A stretch of DNA of 64,000 nt from Mixophyes australis (lineage: Eukaryota > Chordata > Amphibia > Anura > Limnodynastidae), in NCBI GenBank assembly GCA_036250195.1, contig JAVHZZ010000001.1, positions 393,758,283 to 393,822,282 of the forward strand. Reading direction: 5' to 3'. Position 1 is the first letter of the stretch; each line of letters begins with the position of its first letter. Below the pieces are notes generated by a model. It worked only from the letters and a program-made list of their open reading frames with translations. It had not been told where the DNA came from and searched no databases. Made by a program: the position numbers and the translations under genes. Positions 14,242 to 26,147 of the stretch are shown in pieces.

Positions 14242-14282
<41 letters not shown>

Positions 14283-14745
14283 ACTTTCAGCCAATGAAAA
14301 GTGCTCTGGTGATGACTCCCACAAATTGCCAGGGCACAGACTTGTGCAGTATGAATGGGGTCAACCCGGGTCCGAGGTGCAGTATGAATGGTGTTTCTGA
14401 GCTGGGACGCTCCGAGCCCCTGCAAAAACCCGCATTGAAAAACCCGGGATATTGCCGGGGCGGCAGTATGAAAGTGGTATTATTCTCTGAAGCCTACTCT
14501 ACAACCAGCCGACTTACTCCCTTCTTCCACTGGCACAAATACCCTGCTCTCCAACCAGAGTCACACTTGCTCCTCAACTGTACCCATCTCCCCGTGAGAT
14601 TGTACAGAGCAAGGACCCTTATTTCACGTCCACACTCATTTTGTTGCTATTTTGCAGGTCACTGTTTTTAATGTATGCTGTTCCCCTACTGTTCAGGTTT
14701 GGGCATCGCTATAGTGCTTTACAAATAAATAATAATAATATGCTC
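13900..14745 (+). mobile_element. LINE 3' remnant (CR1/L2/Rex1-like), interrupted
   Basis: The plus strand encodes PLCKSLHWQLIPSIQFKIL followed by KALNTTTPSYNSALIA. This is a C-terminal segment typical of CR1/L2/Rex1-type non-LTR reverse transcriptases. The coding remnant is split by an unrelated inverted-repeat element (14145-14475) and resumes up to a 3' tail reading CGCTATAGTGCTTTACAAAT plus AATAAT repeats. Similar tails at 52690-52802 and 62868-62975 probably belong to related elements. Clade assignment is inference. Confidence 0.6.
14145..14475. mobile_element. Inverted-repeat MITE (CATTCATACTGC family) inside the LINE remnant
   Basis: The left end is CCATTCATACTGCACC; the right end is GGCAGTATGAAAGTGG. 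Internal copies of GTGCAGTATGAATGG and of the GC-rich block AACCCGGG/GCCGGGGCG show that the element has duplicated its own end. It carries a (GA)n tract at 14247-14280. No clean target duplication was found. Confidence 0.65.
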
Positions 14746-15256
14746 AGACCATTAGGTGGACAACCATGGCCATTCATAGCCCTACATACACAAACAGATA
14801 ATATTCACATATCACATATACTGGAAATAAAAAGGATTTGCAGATTGAATGAAGAATTTGCAACTGCAGCTTTGACAATTTTCCAATGTATTTAATGCAA
14901 GTACTTTATTCCAAAATAACTTGCAAATTGATGACTTGTCAAAGTACTGTAGTCAACTCATTGATACATATGGTTGTTTACATTGCAACAATGCTCAAAG
15001 CACCAAAACTACAGAGCATTTGCAGTCCAAGGGTATACTTCAACTAGAGATTCCCTTGCAGATGTCCTCTGGCTAAGTCCGGCTGTGTTCACCAATTGGT
15101 GATAACAATTTAAATGGCTGTGAACACATAAATTCTTAATCTCTGCGGTAAACACGCTGTCAGTACACAATGATACGTCTCTAAGCACTGGACCATGTAC
15201 ATGACTTTATCTTTCCCTTGAAAAAATTGTCAGCATGCATTGACACATGTTTAGAT

Positions 15257-15528
15257 CATACTTGTCTACTCTCACGGAATTTTCCGGGAGGCTCCCGAGT
15301 AGGCAAATCTCCTGGACCCTGTAAAATGCCAAAATTCACGGTATTGAATAGCGGGGGCGGGGCTTAATTGCATCATTAAGCTCCGCCCCATATTCAATAC
15401 TTTCTGTATTTTATGTTAGGGGTGGGGCTATAGTGAGGTAATTACATCATCACGCCCCCTCCTACCCTCTGTCACATGATCTGTACTCCGATCTCCCGGA
15501 GTACAGATTTAAAAAGTAGGCAAGTATG
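15257..15528. mobile_element. CATACTTGCC-family hAT-type MITE
   Basis: The ends are CATACTTGTCTACTCTC and AGTAGGCAAGTATG, with 8-bp flanks GTTTAGAT/ATTTAGAT (7 of 8). It contains internal GGGGCGGGGCTTAA and mirrored GGGGTGGGGCTA blocks. Confidence 0.88.
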
Positions 15529-17164
15529 ATTTAGATGTCAATGATCTCTATATCACCACACTGTGACCACCGCCAGGCTCAGCTGGTGGACAACCACAAG
15601 AATAACAATATGGTCTAGGTTCCCCAACGGATGCTGCATTTGTGGTACATTAAAGGCACTGTGATCTAAAAAGCGACATGCATTAACAGCAGGGATAATT
15701 ATACATATGGTCAGTGGTTGCAGCATGCACAACGCATTTGAAAACTGCAAATTGAATGAAAAAAAAAAAAAAGAGCAAAGATGGCAATGAGAATTACTGA
15801 GCAAAAAGACAAGCCCAGGAATTTCAGGGTACTAGTTGTCAATCAACATATATAAGAGCTTGCAAAGAGAATTTTTGAAAGCCATTCCTTTCACATAATC
15901 CAAAAGGCTGTGTGTCTGGCTCCGGCATTGTATAAGGAAGATGTGCTTTTAACAAAATATATGATTGCCAGGGGAATGTTTTCTTCCTCCCACTGTGAAG
16001 AGGAGCAGAAAATACTTCAGAAAAATTATTCCATATGTAAGTTCTTTAAACAACACGGAGCTGTAGCTACAGCATGTCCTGAAGTGCACTCCTCTCACCC
16101 TATGATCGTGTATGAAACATAAATAATGAACACACATTGGAGTCAGAGGTATTTCTGCATGCCAGCAGCAATATAACAAGCCTCAGTACAGTCAAAAGTT
16201 GAGCTCAGCATCAAATAAAGTGACCACATATTGCTTCAACAAGACAGACACAGATCACTTGTGTCTGCTCCAAGATATAGATTACCAAGTTGTTTTTTCT
16301 AAAGTCTCATAAATGTACAACTATATTGAAGTAAAAAAAAAAAAAAAAAAGGTTTAGAAACATGTAGAAGGAAGTAAACAGTCTGAGGACATGAATTTCG
16401 TTTGGCAATAACTAGAAAAAGCAGCAGTCCAGGTGGTGCAGTGAAAACATTACAATATATAACATTCTCAAATGTATTATTTTCCATGTATTTATTACTA
16501 TTCACTGCAATAATGTAAGATATAGACAAATACAATATTTACAATAATTCAACTGATCTTCCAAAGTTGTCACTCATTTTTCATCTGTCGTGTTTTAGTT
16601 GTATAGCGGGTAAGTCTCCCATCAAACGCTGCTATTGGCTTACAGAAAACTATGGGAGTTATAATTCAACATATGTAACCCAGGAACCAACAAAGGAGGA
16701 AATGCATAATAATATTTCTTATTAAAATCAATAAAATGATTGTTCCTTTCATTAGCTGTATGTTTGTGTCACCAAGAAGTGCAGACTGCCAGTGACCCTG
16801 AGTGCGCTGACATCACATGTATTATGTCACCAATAAAGGATGCTGATGTCATCTGGAATAACTGTGAGTGAGCCCAAGGGGCACACAGAAATTAATACTT
16901 TTTGTTTAATAAAAGATGTACTGGAGTCTAAATTTCATTTGGTTTTAATATTTTATCCCACTCCATATTATATTACATTTTTGAATTTTAATTAGAAATT
17001 TGGGACTGAAGCTAGTAGAGAAAAAGTGAATGCTGTTATATATTATTATTAAAAGCATGTGCCCTCAGCTGCACTGTCTGCATGGAGGCAAGACAGACGG
17101 CTTGTGGAAGGCAAAGCTTCATAGCCATTGTGTAAGCAGGATCAGTGTCATGTCTACCAGTGTT

Positions 17165-17346
17165 TCCTAGCTTCATAACTAGCCACTGTTTCAGGGACTT
17201 AACTAGCAAGCTGTGGGTCCCAGTGCAGGGAAGCTGTTAGGAGTGAACCGGGGCCCACAGCTCGCTAGTTCCCCATGCAGCGGGCCCTATTATCTCTATG
17301 TGCCCCCACTCACCACACCTGCTGCACCAATGGTAGTTCCGCCACT
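17165..17346. mobile_element. CAGTGGCGG-type hAT miniature (degenerate)
   Basis: The right end (inverted) reads CAGTGGCGGAACTACCATTG. The left half has ACTAGCAAGCTGTGGG mirrored by CCCACAGCTCGCTAGT. It is closely similar to 32685-32839, whose target duplication is perfect. Here the flanks match only weakly. Confidence 0.6.
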
Positions 17347-17578
17347 GCCCCATTTAATATAGTCCGGTAATCATTTTACTCTTACTGTATAAATGTCACA
17401 CACATCTTCCCCTGTGCTCTTGGTGCATTGATGGTCCCATAAAAAACTTGTAATATTTCAGTTAGCAAATTTAGCTTTCCAAAAAGGTAAAAGCAAACAA
17501 TTTCAGCAGTTATAACCTTCTCTTTCGTTTGTAAATAGAAAAATAAAGTTTGCACAATCAAGTTCAATATTGACATTC

Positions 17579-17790
17579 TAGTATAACTAGTAAGATAATA
17601 TAACTAGTAAGTTAATATAACTAGTACCATAGTATAACTAGTAAGTTAGTATAACTAGTAAGATAGGATAACTAGCAACAAAAACATAGTATAACTAGTA
17701 CGATAGTATAATTAGTAAGATAGTATAACTAGTAAGATACTATAACTAGTAAAATAGTATAACTAGTAAGATAGTATAAATAGTAACAAC
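17579..17790. repeat. 17-18-bp tandem repeat with ACTAGT core
   Basis: About twelve imperfect units of AGTATAACTAGTAAGAT, each holding the palindrome ACTAGT or a one-base variant. Confidence 0.9.
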
Positions 17791-19036
17791 AGTATTTGCG
17801 CGATTGATAATACTTAATGGATGGGGGTGGAATATGCCGTCCCGCCTTCCTGAGGTCGCTGCTCTGCGGATGGAGACATGTAAGTGAAGTTCCATTTAAG
17901 GCTTCACTGTGCAAGTGCCGGACCCTGCATGTGTGACTCAGAGGAGAACTCCGGCCTGCTCTTCTCAGAGCAGGGAGGGGGATTCAGACAGATTGCAGAC
18001 TGTACACAATGGCGGAACTACTGTGGGTGTAGGTAATGTGGCTGCTGTGTGGCTTGGAGGGGGAAAGGGGACGAGCGGCATTGCTATGTCCCCATTAACT
18101 CTGGGCATCCACGTCCCCTACACTCATGGTCAGAGAACCAGAGCATGTGCACTGCTCAGTATGGGCTTTGGAGGGGAGGGGGCAGCATAGCTGGGCCACC
18201 TCACCTGCATGCCCCATAGCGGCCACACACCGTACCGTAGCTCCACCGCTACCGATAATGGAATACTCTTTCTAAAGTGCACAAAAGCCCTGAATGTTGA
18301 TTTCCATCCATTGTTGGGATCACAACTGCTCTATCAAGAATTCTATCCAGAATTCAAACATTAGATAAAGATTAGTTCCCTACATGCCTGGCAGTTATGA
18401 TTCAATGGCAGTGGCTCACTAGAGTGAGATGCTCGCTAAATATTCAGCTTTCACATAGAATGCACATAATGCTAATGAATGGGAACAACTGACACATATG
18501 ATTTTCATTCCCCAATATTAAAAAAATATATTTCTTGCTGTTGGATATGTTGCATGGAGATTTTAAGTAGTTACATATTTTAATTGGGCTTATTGTTTGC
18601 ATCTTGTATTTCTACACAGTAGTTACCATATAAATGTTTCTCTTCTATCTTACAGTTTTAATGTTCCATACATTACATAGCTATTTAATCAAAGTGATCC
18701 TTTAATCACACTGTGAAATCCACAAGCTAGTTAGGTATGAGACTGTTATTTAACAAGAAAGGGAAAGTCAGGGACAGCACAGGTACAAACAGTGTGATAA
18801 AAATCTACTGTAAAATAAAATGTAATAAGGGATATTAGAAGCCACCATTTTATTTTACGGCAGTGGGTACATTATCCCCTACATTACACAAGTTTCAAAT
18901 TAAAACAAAGCAAGTTGTTTTTCCGAGGAGATCCTAGGTGTGTTTCACCTTCAATGATGGAACACAGTCATAATGAGTCATGTGAAACACACCCACCTCT
19001 CTTCCTGATTAGTCAGGCTGCTAGAATGATACTTAC

Positions 19037-19194
19037 ATCATGAATGGAGTCCAGGAGTTTAGTTAAGTGGAAATATCGCTGCCAGCTCTGTCCAGCACTG
19101 TGCGGGCTCTTCATTAATATTTTCCTCAGTTCTTTAATGTAATTCACTCTCATTTCTTCAAATGCAGCTTGGCATTTAAGTCCGTCTTTAGGTA
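19037..19194 (-). CDS. NR3C2: Mineralocorticoid receptor exon 8, ligand-binding domain helices 8-10
   Basis: The exon is 158 nt. The first two bases complete a Val codon with the last base of the exon at 22809, giving [18 protein letters not shown]. It continues through NYIKELRK and a serine/glycine linker to [17 protein letters not shown] and ends in phase 0. The acceptor is CAACCAAG (ending at 19195) after a long pyrimidine tract, and the donor is GATGTAAGT. The FEEMR and YIKELRK blocks and the LTKLLDS helix 10 core identify the NR3C group, and QAAFEEMR points to MR. One oddity is the segment QRYFHLTK. In human MR and GR, as I recall them, it reads QRFYQLTK, so three neighbouring residues differ in a normally very stable helix. 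Confidence 0.96.
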
Positions 19195-22100
19195 CTTGGT
19201 TGAAAAGAAAAAAGAGGAAGTAAATGAGCTAAAGGTTAAGTGCTAAGTCATAGAATAAGAATTCCAACACAGATAATTTTCCAGATTTTTCTACGTCGGA
19301 CAAATGCTGCTTTGCCATTTTCTCCCACTGATACTGTAAGGCATACCACACGTGCTGTGACTGCACCCCTTAGTCACATTACTCATTTTCAAAATGTTTT
19401 ACAAAGGAACATATGTATTTAGGTATTTTACCTCAAATCTACATAGAGAGAAACAATTAAGTTATTTGATTATCTGCAAAGAACTGACATAAATATAAGA
19501 GAATACATTACTGAAGCACATCTGATCTCCTGTAATTTAACCAAAATATAAGGACATCCAATCTCCCATGGCCGCTCATTTAGAAAACCGCAAACCCTGT
19601 CTTGCCACATGGATGCCAAAAGGGGACAGCAGACAAATAAGTTCAACAACTTCAAAAACATAATGCTTGCAGGCAATAAAGATAATAAATAAATAATAAA
19701 TAATTAGACTATAAAAACTTATGAGGGCTCCTCAATTAGCTGTAAGGTTCTGTAGTAGCACAAGATGAGAAGATCATTACCAAAACATTGTTCAGAAACA
19801 CAGTCTACTAAAGCACTTTGCGGCTAATTGAGTGGGACCCCTCCGTGGGAAGTTAAGTTAGATAAAAGCATAAATTTGCAGATAATCTCTAGAACTAACA
19901 ATTTTCACTATTAGGCAAGCTCATACTTGCCCACTCTCCCGAATTCCGGGTAGGTCTCCCTGACTCCTGGGAGAGCAGGCAATTCTCCCGCATCCTGTCC
20001 ACCTCCTAGTGAAGTGGGCGTCATTTTGGCCCTGCCCCATGACAAAATGTTACTTTCATCGCGGGGAGGGGGCAAAATGACGTAATTTGCCATGACTCGC
20101 CCTCTCCCGGAGGACAAAAACTCAATGTTGGCAAGTATGGGCAAGCTCCAGAAATACATAATAATTTTAAAAAAAATCCCCCCAAATGAGAAGCACAGGG
20201 GAACTAAACCAACAGGACTAAACATGGCTCTTATTTTACCACTCTACACTCCATAAATCCTATTACTACTGTTTTCTAACCTGTCATTTTACTTTTACTG
20301 CAGTGTTTGTCAAATGTCGCACCAACATTGGTTAAATTGAAAAGTAAAGTAAAAATAAACTCCACAAGCAAAGTGAACTAACTTGAAACATAAAAATCTG
20401 GAGAACTGCCCAGATTCTCTAATTGGGTTTATTAACCACAACCGTACTATTGATCGGGATACCGTACAATTCCAGATGGGATAGGAAGTATATGGAACAC
20501 AGTGTGTAAATAAAACAGGTGATATATGATATGTCGACATTTATATTTCGCTGTTTTGTGACTTGACTTCAAACTTTACAGCAAGTATGTCACCACCCGT
20601 GTCCTGGAGCAATATCACAGCCATTGCATATTGTGCTAGTGCATAAAACTTGCAGAAAACAAACTTCCTATTTTTAATGCATAATAAGCACTGCAGAATA
20701 TAGACAGTTCCCTCAGAAAAAAATGAAATATTCTATGAGGGGGTTCCCCTTTGTGTAACGGTATCACAGAGTAGTTAGGTCTACATTCATTTAAAACAAA
20801 ATGTTAATTTAACATAATCCAAGTCAGTAGAGTCTGCATTCTTGACTACAGATAGACAGAGGCATTGCAGGTCATTTTTTTCTCTGATTTAAAGAAACTT
20901 ATATATTGAGACTTTAGCATCAGTAAAGCTACAGTCAAAGCGCAATTATTTTAGATATGTTGACTGCATCGACCACACTGCATTAACATAGTAGGATTAT
21001 GGTGCGGCGGAGGTTAGTGCAGTGTGATCCAGGACATCCTTGGGATCTAAAAGTCTGTAGTTTAAATAGTACCGTTTAATTTGTATAATAAACAAAAAAA
21101 AAATTGTTTATTAGTAAAATGTTTGTATTTGTGTTATAATTACTAAAATATGGCATATTCCTTCAGCTTTTAAGATATAAGTCAACGCGTGCTTCTCCCA
21201 CTGCGGCGAAGTCCAAATCTGATCCAAAAGAGACTTCTTGTAGTAATTGTTACTTATTTGAAATAGACTTTTCATAAATAATAATGTACAATATGTTACA
21301 ATTTTCTATTTTTTGTTCCTGCTTAGGCCCGTGGAGTCTTACAGCTGCTTTTGTCAAGACTCTGGAAAAATATGCCTAAAATATTGTACTCACTACATCA
21401 ATGAGGGGAGATGGCTCTAACTACTCTTATAATTTGATACAAATAAATATTCAGTTTTTTTTGTTTTTAGCAGCCTTAACCACCCATGTTCTCTGTAAGT
21501 GTGTTATTACAGTGGTGGGGTTGTTGAAGAGCAGTCAGCTTACAAGTCTATCTAAATGATAAAAGGCTCTTTATAAGCTTATCTAGCCACAAAAAATAGA
21601 TTGAACAAGTTTCATTTAACTTTGGCCTTTTCATCCCACCCACATGCCTCATAGTGAAAACACTCATTAGCTTTCTATTTTCAGCCAACAAAAGATTATT
21701 TTTCTCCTTCAAGACTTACTAAAAATTACAAGAGCTTCATTATACTGAACGTGTTCAATGATAATTATTACTGAAGAATGTTGTCAGGCCATCTGGGCAT
21801 TCAATCCAAACCTCATTCTGCTTGGGATGGGGACATAATAGATGTGGATCATTTTTGAGACTCTATTAGTTTTTTCAGGCTCGTAGGAAACCCTGGTGGA
21901 TTGTCTCCATTTCCATAATTGGTAGTTTATTGGGGCGATTTAATAACATGGTGATATGTGCACAAATGTGTTGTAATTCACAGCAACTATCTAAAACTGT
22001 GAGGGGCAACGTGAAAGACATGGAGGGTGGCAAGTGTCTCCCTTCAGCCTTCAAAATGGCAGAGCAGAAGAAGGAAGGAGAGCACACTGCACTCCCTCTG

Positions 22101-22808
22101 CCTTCGGGTATGCCTTGTGACTTCCCTGCACTGTGCAGAAGAGGTCAGGTAACGCAGAAGTTGGCTGCCCCCAATCTGATACGATCGGGAGCAGCCGGTT
22201 GGTGGATCGCAGATGAAGGTAAAGATTTTTTATAAAGAATAATAAAAAAAATTAGACTTTGATGGACTGGTGTCTTTTTTCAACCTCATCAACTATGTTA
22301 CTATGTAGAAACATACCATGGAACAAATATGCACTAGAACCAGCTATTCATAAATTAAGATAAAATCACCTTCTCCCAACTAACAGTGTTTTCTAGGTCG
22401 CAACATGTGAGCAACACAGTGGGGTACCTATCAGAACAGCAGTAGTCTCATTGTAGTTTTGCTGGTCCGAGCTATGGGGGTTATATTAAGATATGTTATT
22501 GTAGTTGATGTTCTCTGTTACAGAAGCAAGGATACCGTGTGATAAATCCCAAAAGCACAGCCGCACCTGCTCAGGTTATAGCCATACCTATGAAATACTT
22601 TATCCCTAAGATGTGTGCTTTGAATCTGCAAACTTGGCTGTAATAGGCACGTGTTCATGTGCTAGCAGGGTGCTTCTCTAAGCTAACTTTTAAATAGTCA
22701 GAGGCAGCTAAAAAGCTTTCTGTGTGTTATTATGGCCCACAGAGGGAGGATAGAACAATTACAATAAAATAACTGTGAATAGTAGGATAGCAATTAAATT
22801 TAATTTAC
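19195..22808 (-). other. NR3C2: NR3C2 intron between exons 7 and 8 (3.6 kb)
   Basis: The donor GTAAAT is next to 22809 and the acceptor AG is at 19195-19196. It contains one complete CATACTTGCC-family MITE (19922-20139). The region 21890-22320 ends with a motif (TTGATGGACTGGTGTC followed by a CATCAACTATGTTACTATG-like tail) that I recall as a common repeat terminus in frogs, but its start is not clear. The rest (19195-19913, 20148-21880) shows nothing I can assign. Confidence 0.9.
19922..20139. mobile_element. CATACTTGCC-family hAT-type MITE (best-preserved copy)
   Basis: The ends are CATACTTGCCCACTCTCCCG and GTTGGCAAGTATG, with a perfect 8-bp duplication GGCAAGCT at 19914-19921 and 20140-20147. 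It is 218 bp long, GC-richer than the surrounding intron and has no ORF of its own. Confidence 0.92.
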
Positions 22809-22939
22809 CTGTGCTTAGCAGCAGCAAAACTTTCATTATCGTGTATTCCTCAAAGGTTAGCTGCAAACGGTTAAACTCCAGACTTACATGCTGCATACTT
22901 TGGCACAGCTCATACATGGCAGACTGGCGCATTCTTTCT
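22809..22939 (-). CDS. NR3C2: Mineralocorticoid receptor exon 7, ligand-binding domain helices 6-8
   Basis: The exon is 131 nt. The first base completes a Glu codon split with the exon at 56684. It reads [21 protein letters not shown], then [16 protein letters not shown] and VLLLLST, and donates one base to the Val codon of the next exon. The motifs QSAMYELCQ and [18 protein letters not shown] are characteristic of MR; GR and PR differ at most of these positions. The acceptor is CTTTGCAG and the donor is CACAG/GTAAAT. It lies 33.7 kb from the upstream exon and 3.6 kb from the downstream exon. Confidence 0.96.
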
Positions 22940-23431
22940 CTGCAAAGCAAAATAGAACCAAAAAACATAGATGTAAACAAGTCTGTACTTTACATGTAAA
23001 ATACATTATATACCAAGGAGGAAAAATAACATGGAAAACTGTACTTCAAAAGTAAACAGTTATATACACATTAAAATAACGTACTAGAAACTGATGATTT
23101 CATATCTCAAAAAATTTGCCCTGGTTTAATAATGCCCATTGCAAGGTACTTGTGTTTGTACCAGTGTTTGCTCATTCTTAAATGTTGGCGTACCTTCCAA
23201 CATTTGAAGTCGGTGGAAGATGGCGTGATCATGCTGGGGGCGTCTGGTTGCATCATGTTAGGTTGCAGGTCCAACTAACAGTCTCTCTAGTTCGCTGAGT
23301 GACTCCAAACCCTTACCCCTAAAAAACCCTTGCATAACGGTGCAAACCATTGACAGGTGTGTATCATAGCAGTCAGGACTAAATTGATTAGAATCAGGAC
23401 TATCCTACCTAAATCGGCAGTTGGGATACCT

Positions 23432-24235
23432 CGAATGACATAACAGTGTCACGCAGTTACTGCAGAATTGCCAGCTGCACATTCATTCTGTGAAACTTCT
23501 GTTTCACCATATCCCAAATGTGCTCTATTGGTTTGAGATCTATGGACTGTGGAGGCCATTGGAGTACACTGAACTCATTGTCATGTTCATGGAACCAGCT
23601 TTAGATGACATGTACTTTGTGACACGACATGTTATCCACTTCCAGCAGCCTGCACCGTTAACACAAGGCAGGATGGATCCATGTTGTTTATGCCAAAATC
23701 AGACTATACTTTATGCATGTCACAATAGAAATTGAGAATTGTCAGGTGAAGCAACGTTTTCCAATATTCAACTGTCCAGTTTTGCTGAGCCTGTGCCCAC
23801 TGTAGCCTTACTTTGCTGTAAAACTGGCAGGAGCCCATCCACTTAAGGTTAGATGTCCTGCACTTTCAGAGATGATCTTCTGCATACCTCTGTTGTACAG
23901 CATGGTTCTTTGACTTACTGTCGCCTTCCTATCTGCATTCACTCCGGCCATTCTTCGCTGTACTTTTTTATTAACATGGTGTTTTCGCCCACAGAACTGC
24001 TGCTGGCAGGATGTCTTTGTTATGTGCACCATTCTCTGTACACTCTAGAGACTGCTGTGTGTGAAAACTCCATGAAATCAGCAGTTTCTGAGATAATCAA
24101 TCCACCCTGTCTGACACCAACAATCATTCCACGGTCAAAGTTACTTAGATCACATTTCTTACCCATTCTGGTTTTGGTCTGAACAACAAATGAACCTCAT
24201 GAGCAGGTGTACAGGTTTACCTAATAAAGTGACCC
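23432..24235 (-). mobile_element. Tc1/mariner relic, family 1, copy 2
   Basis: The minus strand aligns along most of a Tc1-like transposase gene. A segment near 23520-23580 corresponds to the PPQ..DLNPIEH region, and 23808-24032 encodes the N-terminal CGRKHHVNKKVQRRMAG and RKATVSQRTMLYNRGMQ regions with frame changes. The right end reads TTTACCTAATAAAGTGACC, the same terminus as at 50086. The left terminus is missing and several parts are deleted. Confidence 0.85.
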
Positions 24236-25177
24236 CTAAATAAATATAAATATATATAGATGAGTGGTTTGGATTCGGAGAAATCTGACAGATCCCAAAT
24301 TTGGGCTTTCAAGTGAAACAGAGTCATGACTCAGTTTTGTACACCAACTTCAGATCTCAAAACAAAACGTAATTTCCGGGAAAATAGTGGTGCAAAATTT
24401 GCGAGAGTTTATATCTTCTATATATACATATATATAGCTCTCCCTTGTTTTCTCATGTGCCATTTTAGAACAGGCAGCGTGTAGGAAGGATGTTAGCTGC
24501 AGTGCTCTGCTCTGAAAATAGCGTTCAGGGTGACAGAGGGACATAAAAAACAATAGAATACTTTTGATTATTGCAAAGCTGTTCTGTAAGGATCAGTCAG
24601 CTAAAATAGCTTGCTAATTAATGGGTTTTAATTTCAATCTATCAGAGAGTTTAGAAAGAGTAGTGGCAACTGGATGTCATTAATGCATATGTATAGTACT
24701 AGTATATAGACTGAGTTAAACATCATTCTGAACTAATTAGTATATTTAGTGCAGAAAAAACAATGTGCTTTTGCTGTATAACTATTAGCAGCGAAACCTA
24801 AAAAGCAATTAGATTTATTTCTTTAAAATTTACATATTTTCTAATGTAAGTAATCTTTTGTGGTGCAGTGACATCTGTATTAAGTGGGGGGAAAAAAGGG
24901 TCTTTGCATGTGAGAGTTTTTTCTAGGCATTTCAGCATTCAGCAAGCACAAGTAGCTGCAAAAAAAACCCGTCAAGTGCCATGCCACCAACTGAAGCAAG
25001 TACATTAGATAAATTAAACAACAACAAAAATTTAGTATAAAGTGCAAAGGATAAAAATGTTGAAACGCTACGCACACACTACATTTGGAGTGTTATACAG
25101 CATGCATCATGGAGAGTGAAGAGGCAGTAACAATCAGGTCATTAGATGGACAGAGGCATAAGTAGATATTTAGACAC

Positions 25178-25225
25178 CCAATTGTAAAGTGCTACATAAT
25201 CTGCTGTTGTTATATAAATAAATGT
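25178..25225 (+). repeat. Retroposon tail-like sequence
   Basis: ATTGTAAAGTGCTACATAAT followed by TATATAAATAAATGTTGATGA resembles the LINE/SINE tails at 14690, 52690 and 62868. It is short, so tentative. Confidence 0.4.
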
Positions 25226-25619
25226 TGATGACGATAGACAAAGGTGGCCTGCACACATACTAAAAACTTCAAAGACTAGTACTATGCACTTGTTGGTGCG
25301 CAGAGCATTCATCGTTAGCCACAAGTGGCGCATTCAAATACCTTGTTTTACTTAAGTGGTTGTTTATGCTACGATTATGGTAGATGTGGGCAATAATGCT
25401 GGCCTTGTAAATCATACATATATATATGCCAGTTCCCATGTATATCTACATCCACTTACCATGTATCTACATACTAATGTCCAGTTTGAGATTCTTGCCC
25501 ATGTAACATATTTGCAATACATGTAATTCGTGTAAATAAATCAAGTTGTATATGGAGTGGCTGTAGTTACAATTTGTATATACAGAGTGTTTCAAGTAAG
25601 AATAAAGTCAATTGGTTGA

Positions 25620-26147
25620 CAGGGAAAAATGAATTCTCCCAGCATTCCATATAAAGCTGGGACTAACAATTTGTTAAAGCCTTGGACAAAGATGGCGATT
25701 GCTTCAAATACATTTGCAGATCGTTCTCTAGACTAAGTATGGAAAAACTAAAAGCTGGAGTCTTTGATGGTCCTCAAATTTGTAAACTTTATAAATGGTG
25801 TTGAAGCTTCTGCCTGGTGCAGTTATGTCTTCAGTTATGTCTCAGTTCTCCAGAACTTCTTGGTTAACCACAAAGTAGACAATTATGAAGAACTAGTGCA
25901 AAACATGCTCACAAACTTTAAATATGTGGGTACTAATATGAGCATAAAGGTACACTTTCTCCATAGTCGCTTACACAGATTTTAGGATAATTTTGGTGAT
26001 TTTAGTGAGGAACAAAGGGAGAGGTTTCATAAAGATATAAAGGTGACGGAGGAAAGTTATCAAGGCACTTGGGACAGACACATGATGGCAGACTATAGAC
26101 TGAGCCTCCTACATTATTGTCCTGATAACCCTCATAAAAGAAAATAG
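25620..26147 (+). pseudogene. Pseudogene of an uncharacterised, repeated animal gene (GVFDGPQI / DFSEEQGERFH family)
   Basis: Translation gives FHIKLGLT, then after a one-base shift KALDKDGDCFKYICR and MEKLKAGVFDGPQI, then after a second shift SAWCSYVFSYVSVLQNFL, NYEELVQNMLTNFK and NMSIKVHFLHSRL, an in-frame TAG (near 25986), and finally DFSEEQGERFHKDI, ESYQGTWDRHMMADY and stop (26145-26147). I recall this motif order from many unnamed multi-copy proteins in arthropods and other animals, usually suspected to belong to transposons; the molecular function is not known to me. At least two frameshifts and one stop make this copy dead. No terminal repeats were identified around it. Confidence 0.75.

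Noticed and set aside
23490..24182. Plus-strand ORFs of 81 and 109 codons
   Set aside because: Antisense shadows of the Tc1 transposase relic on the minus strand.
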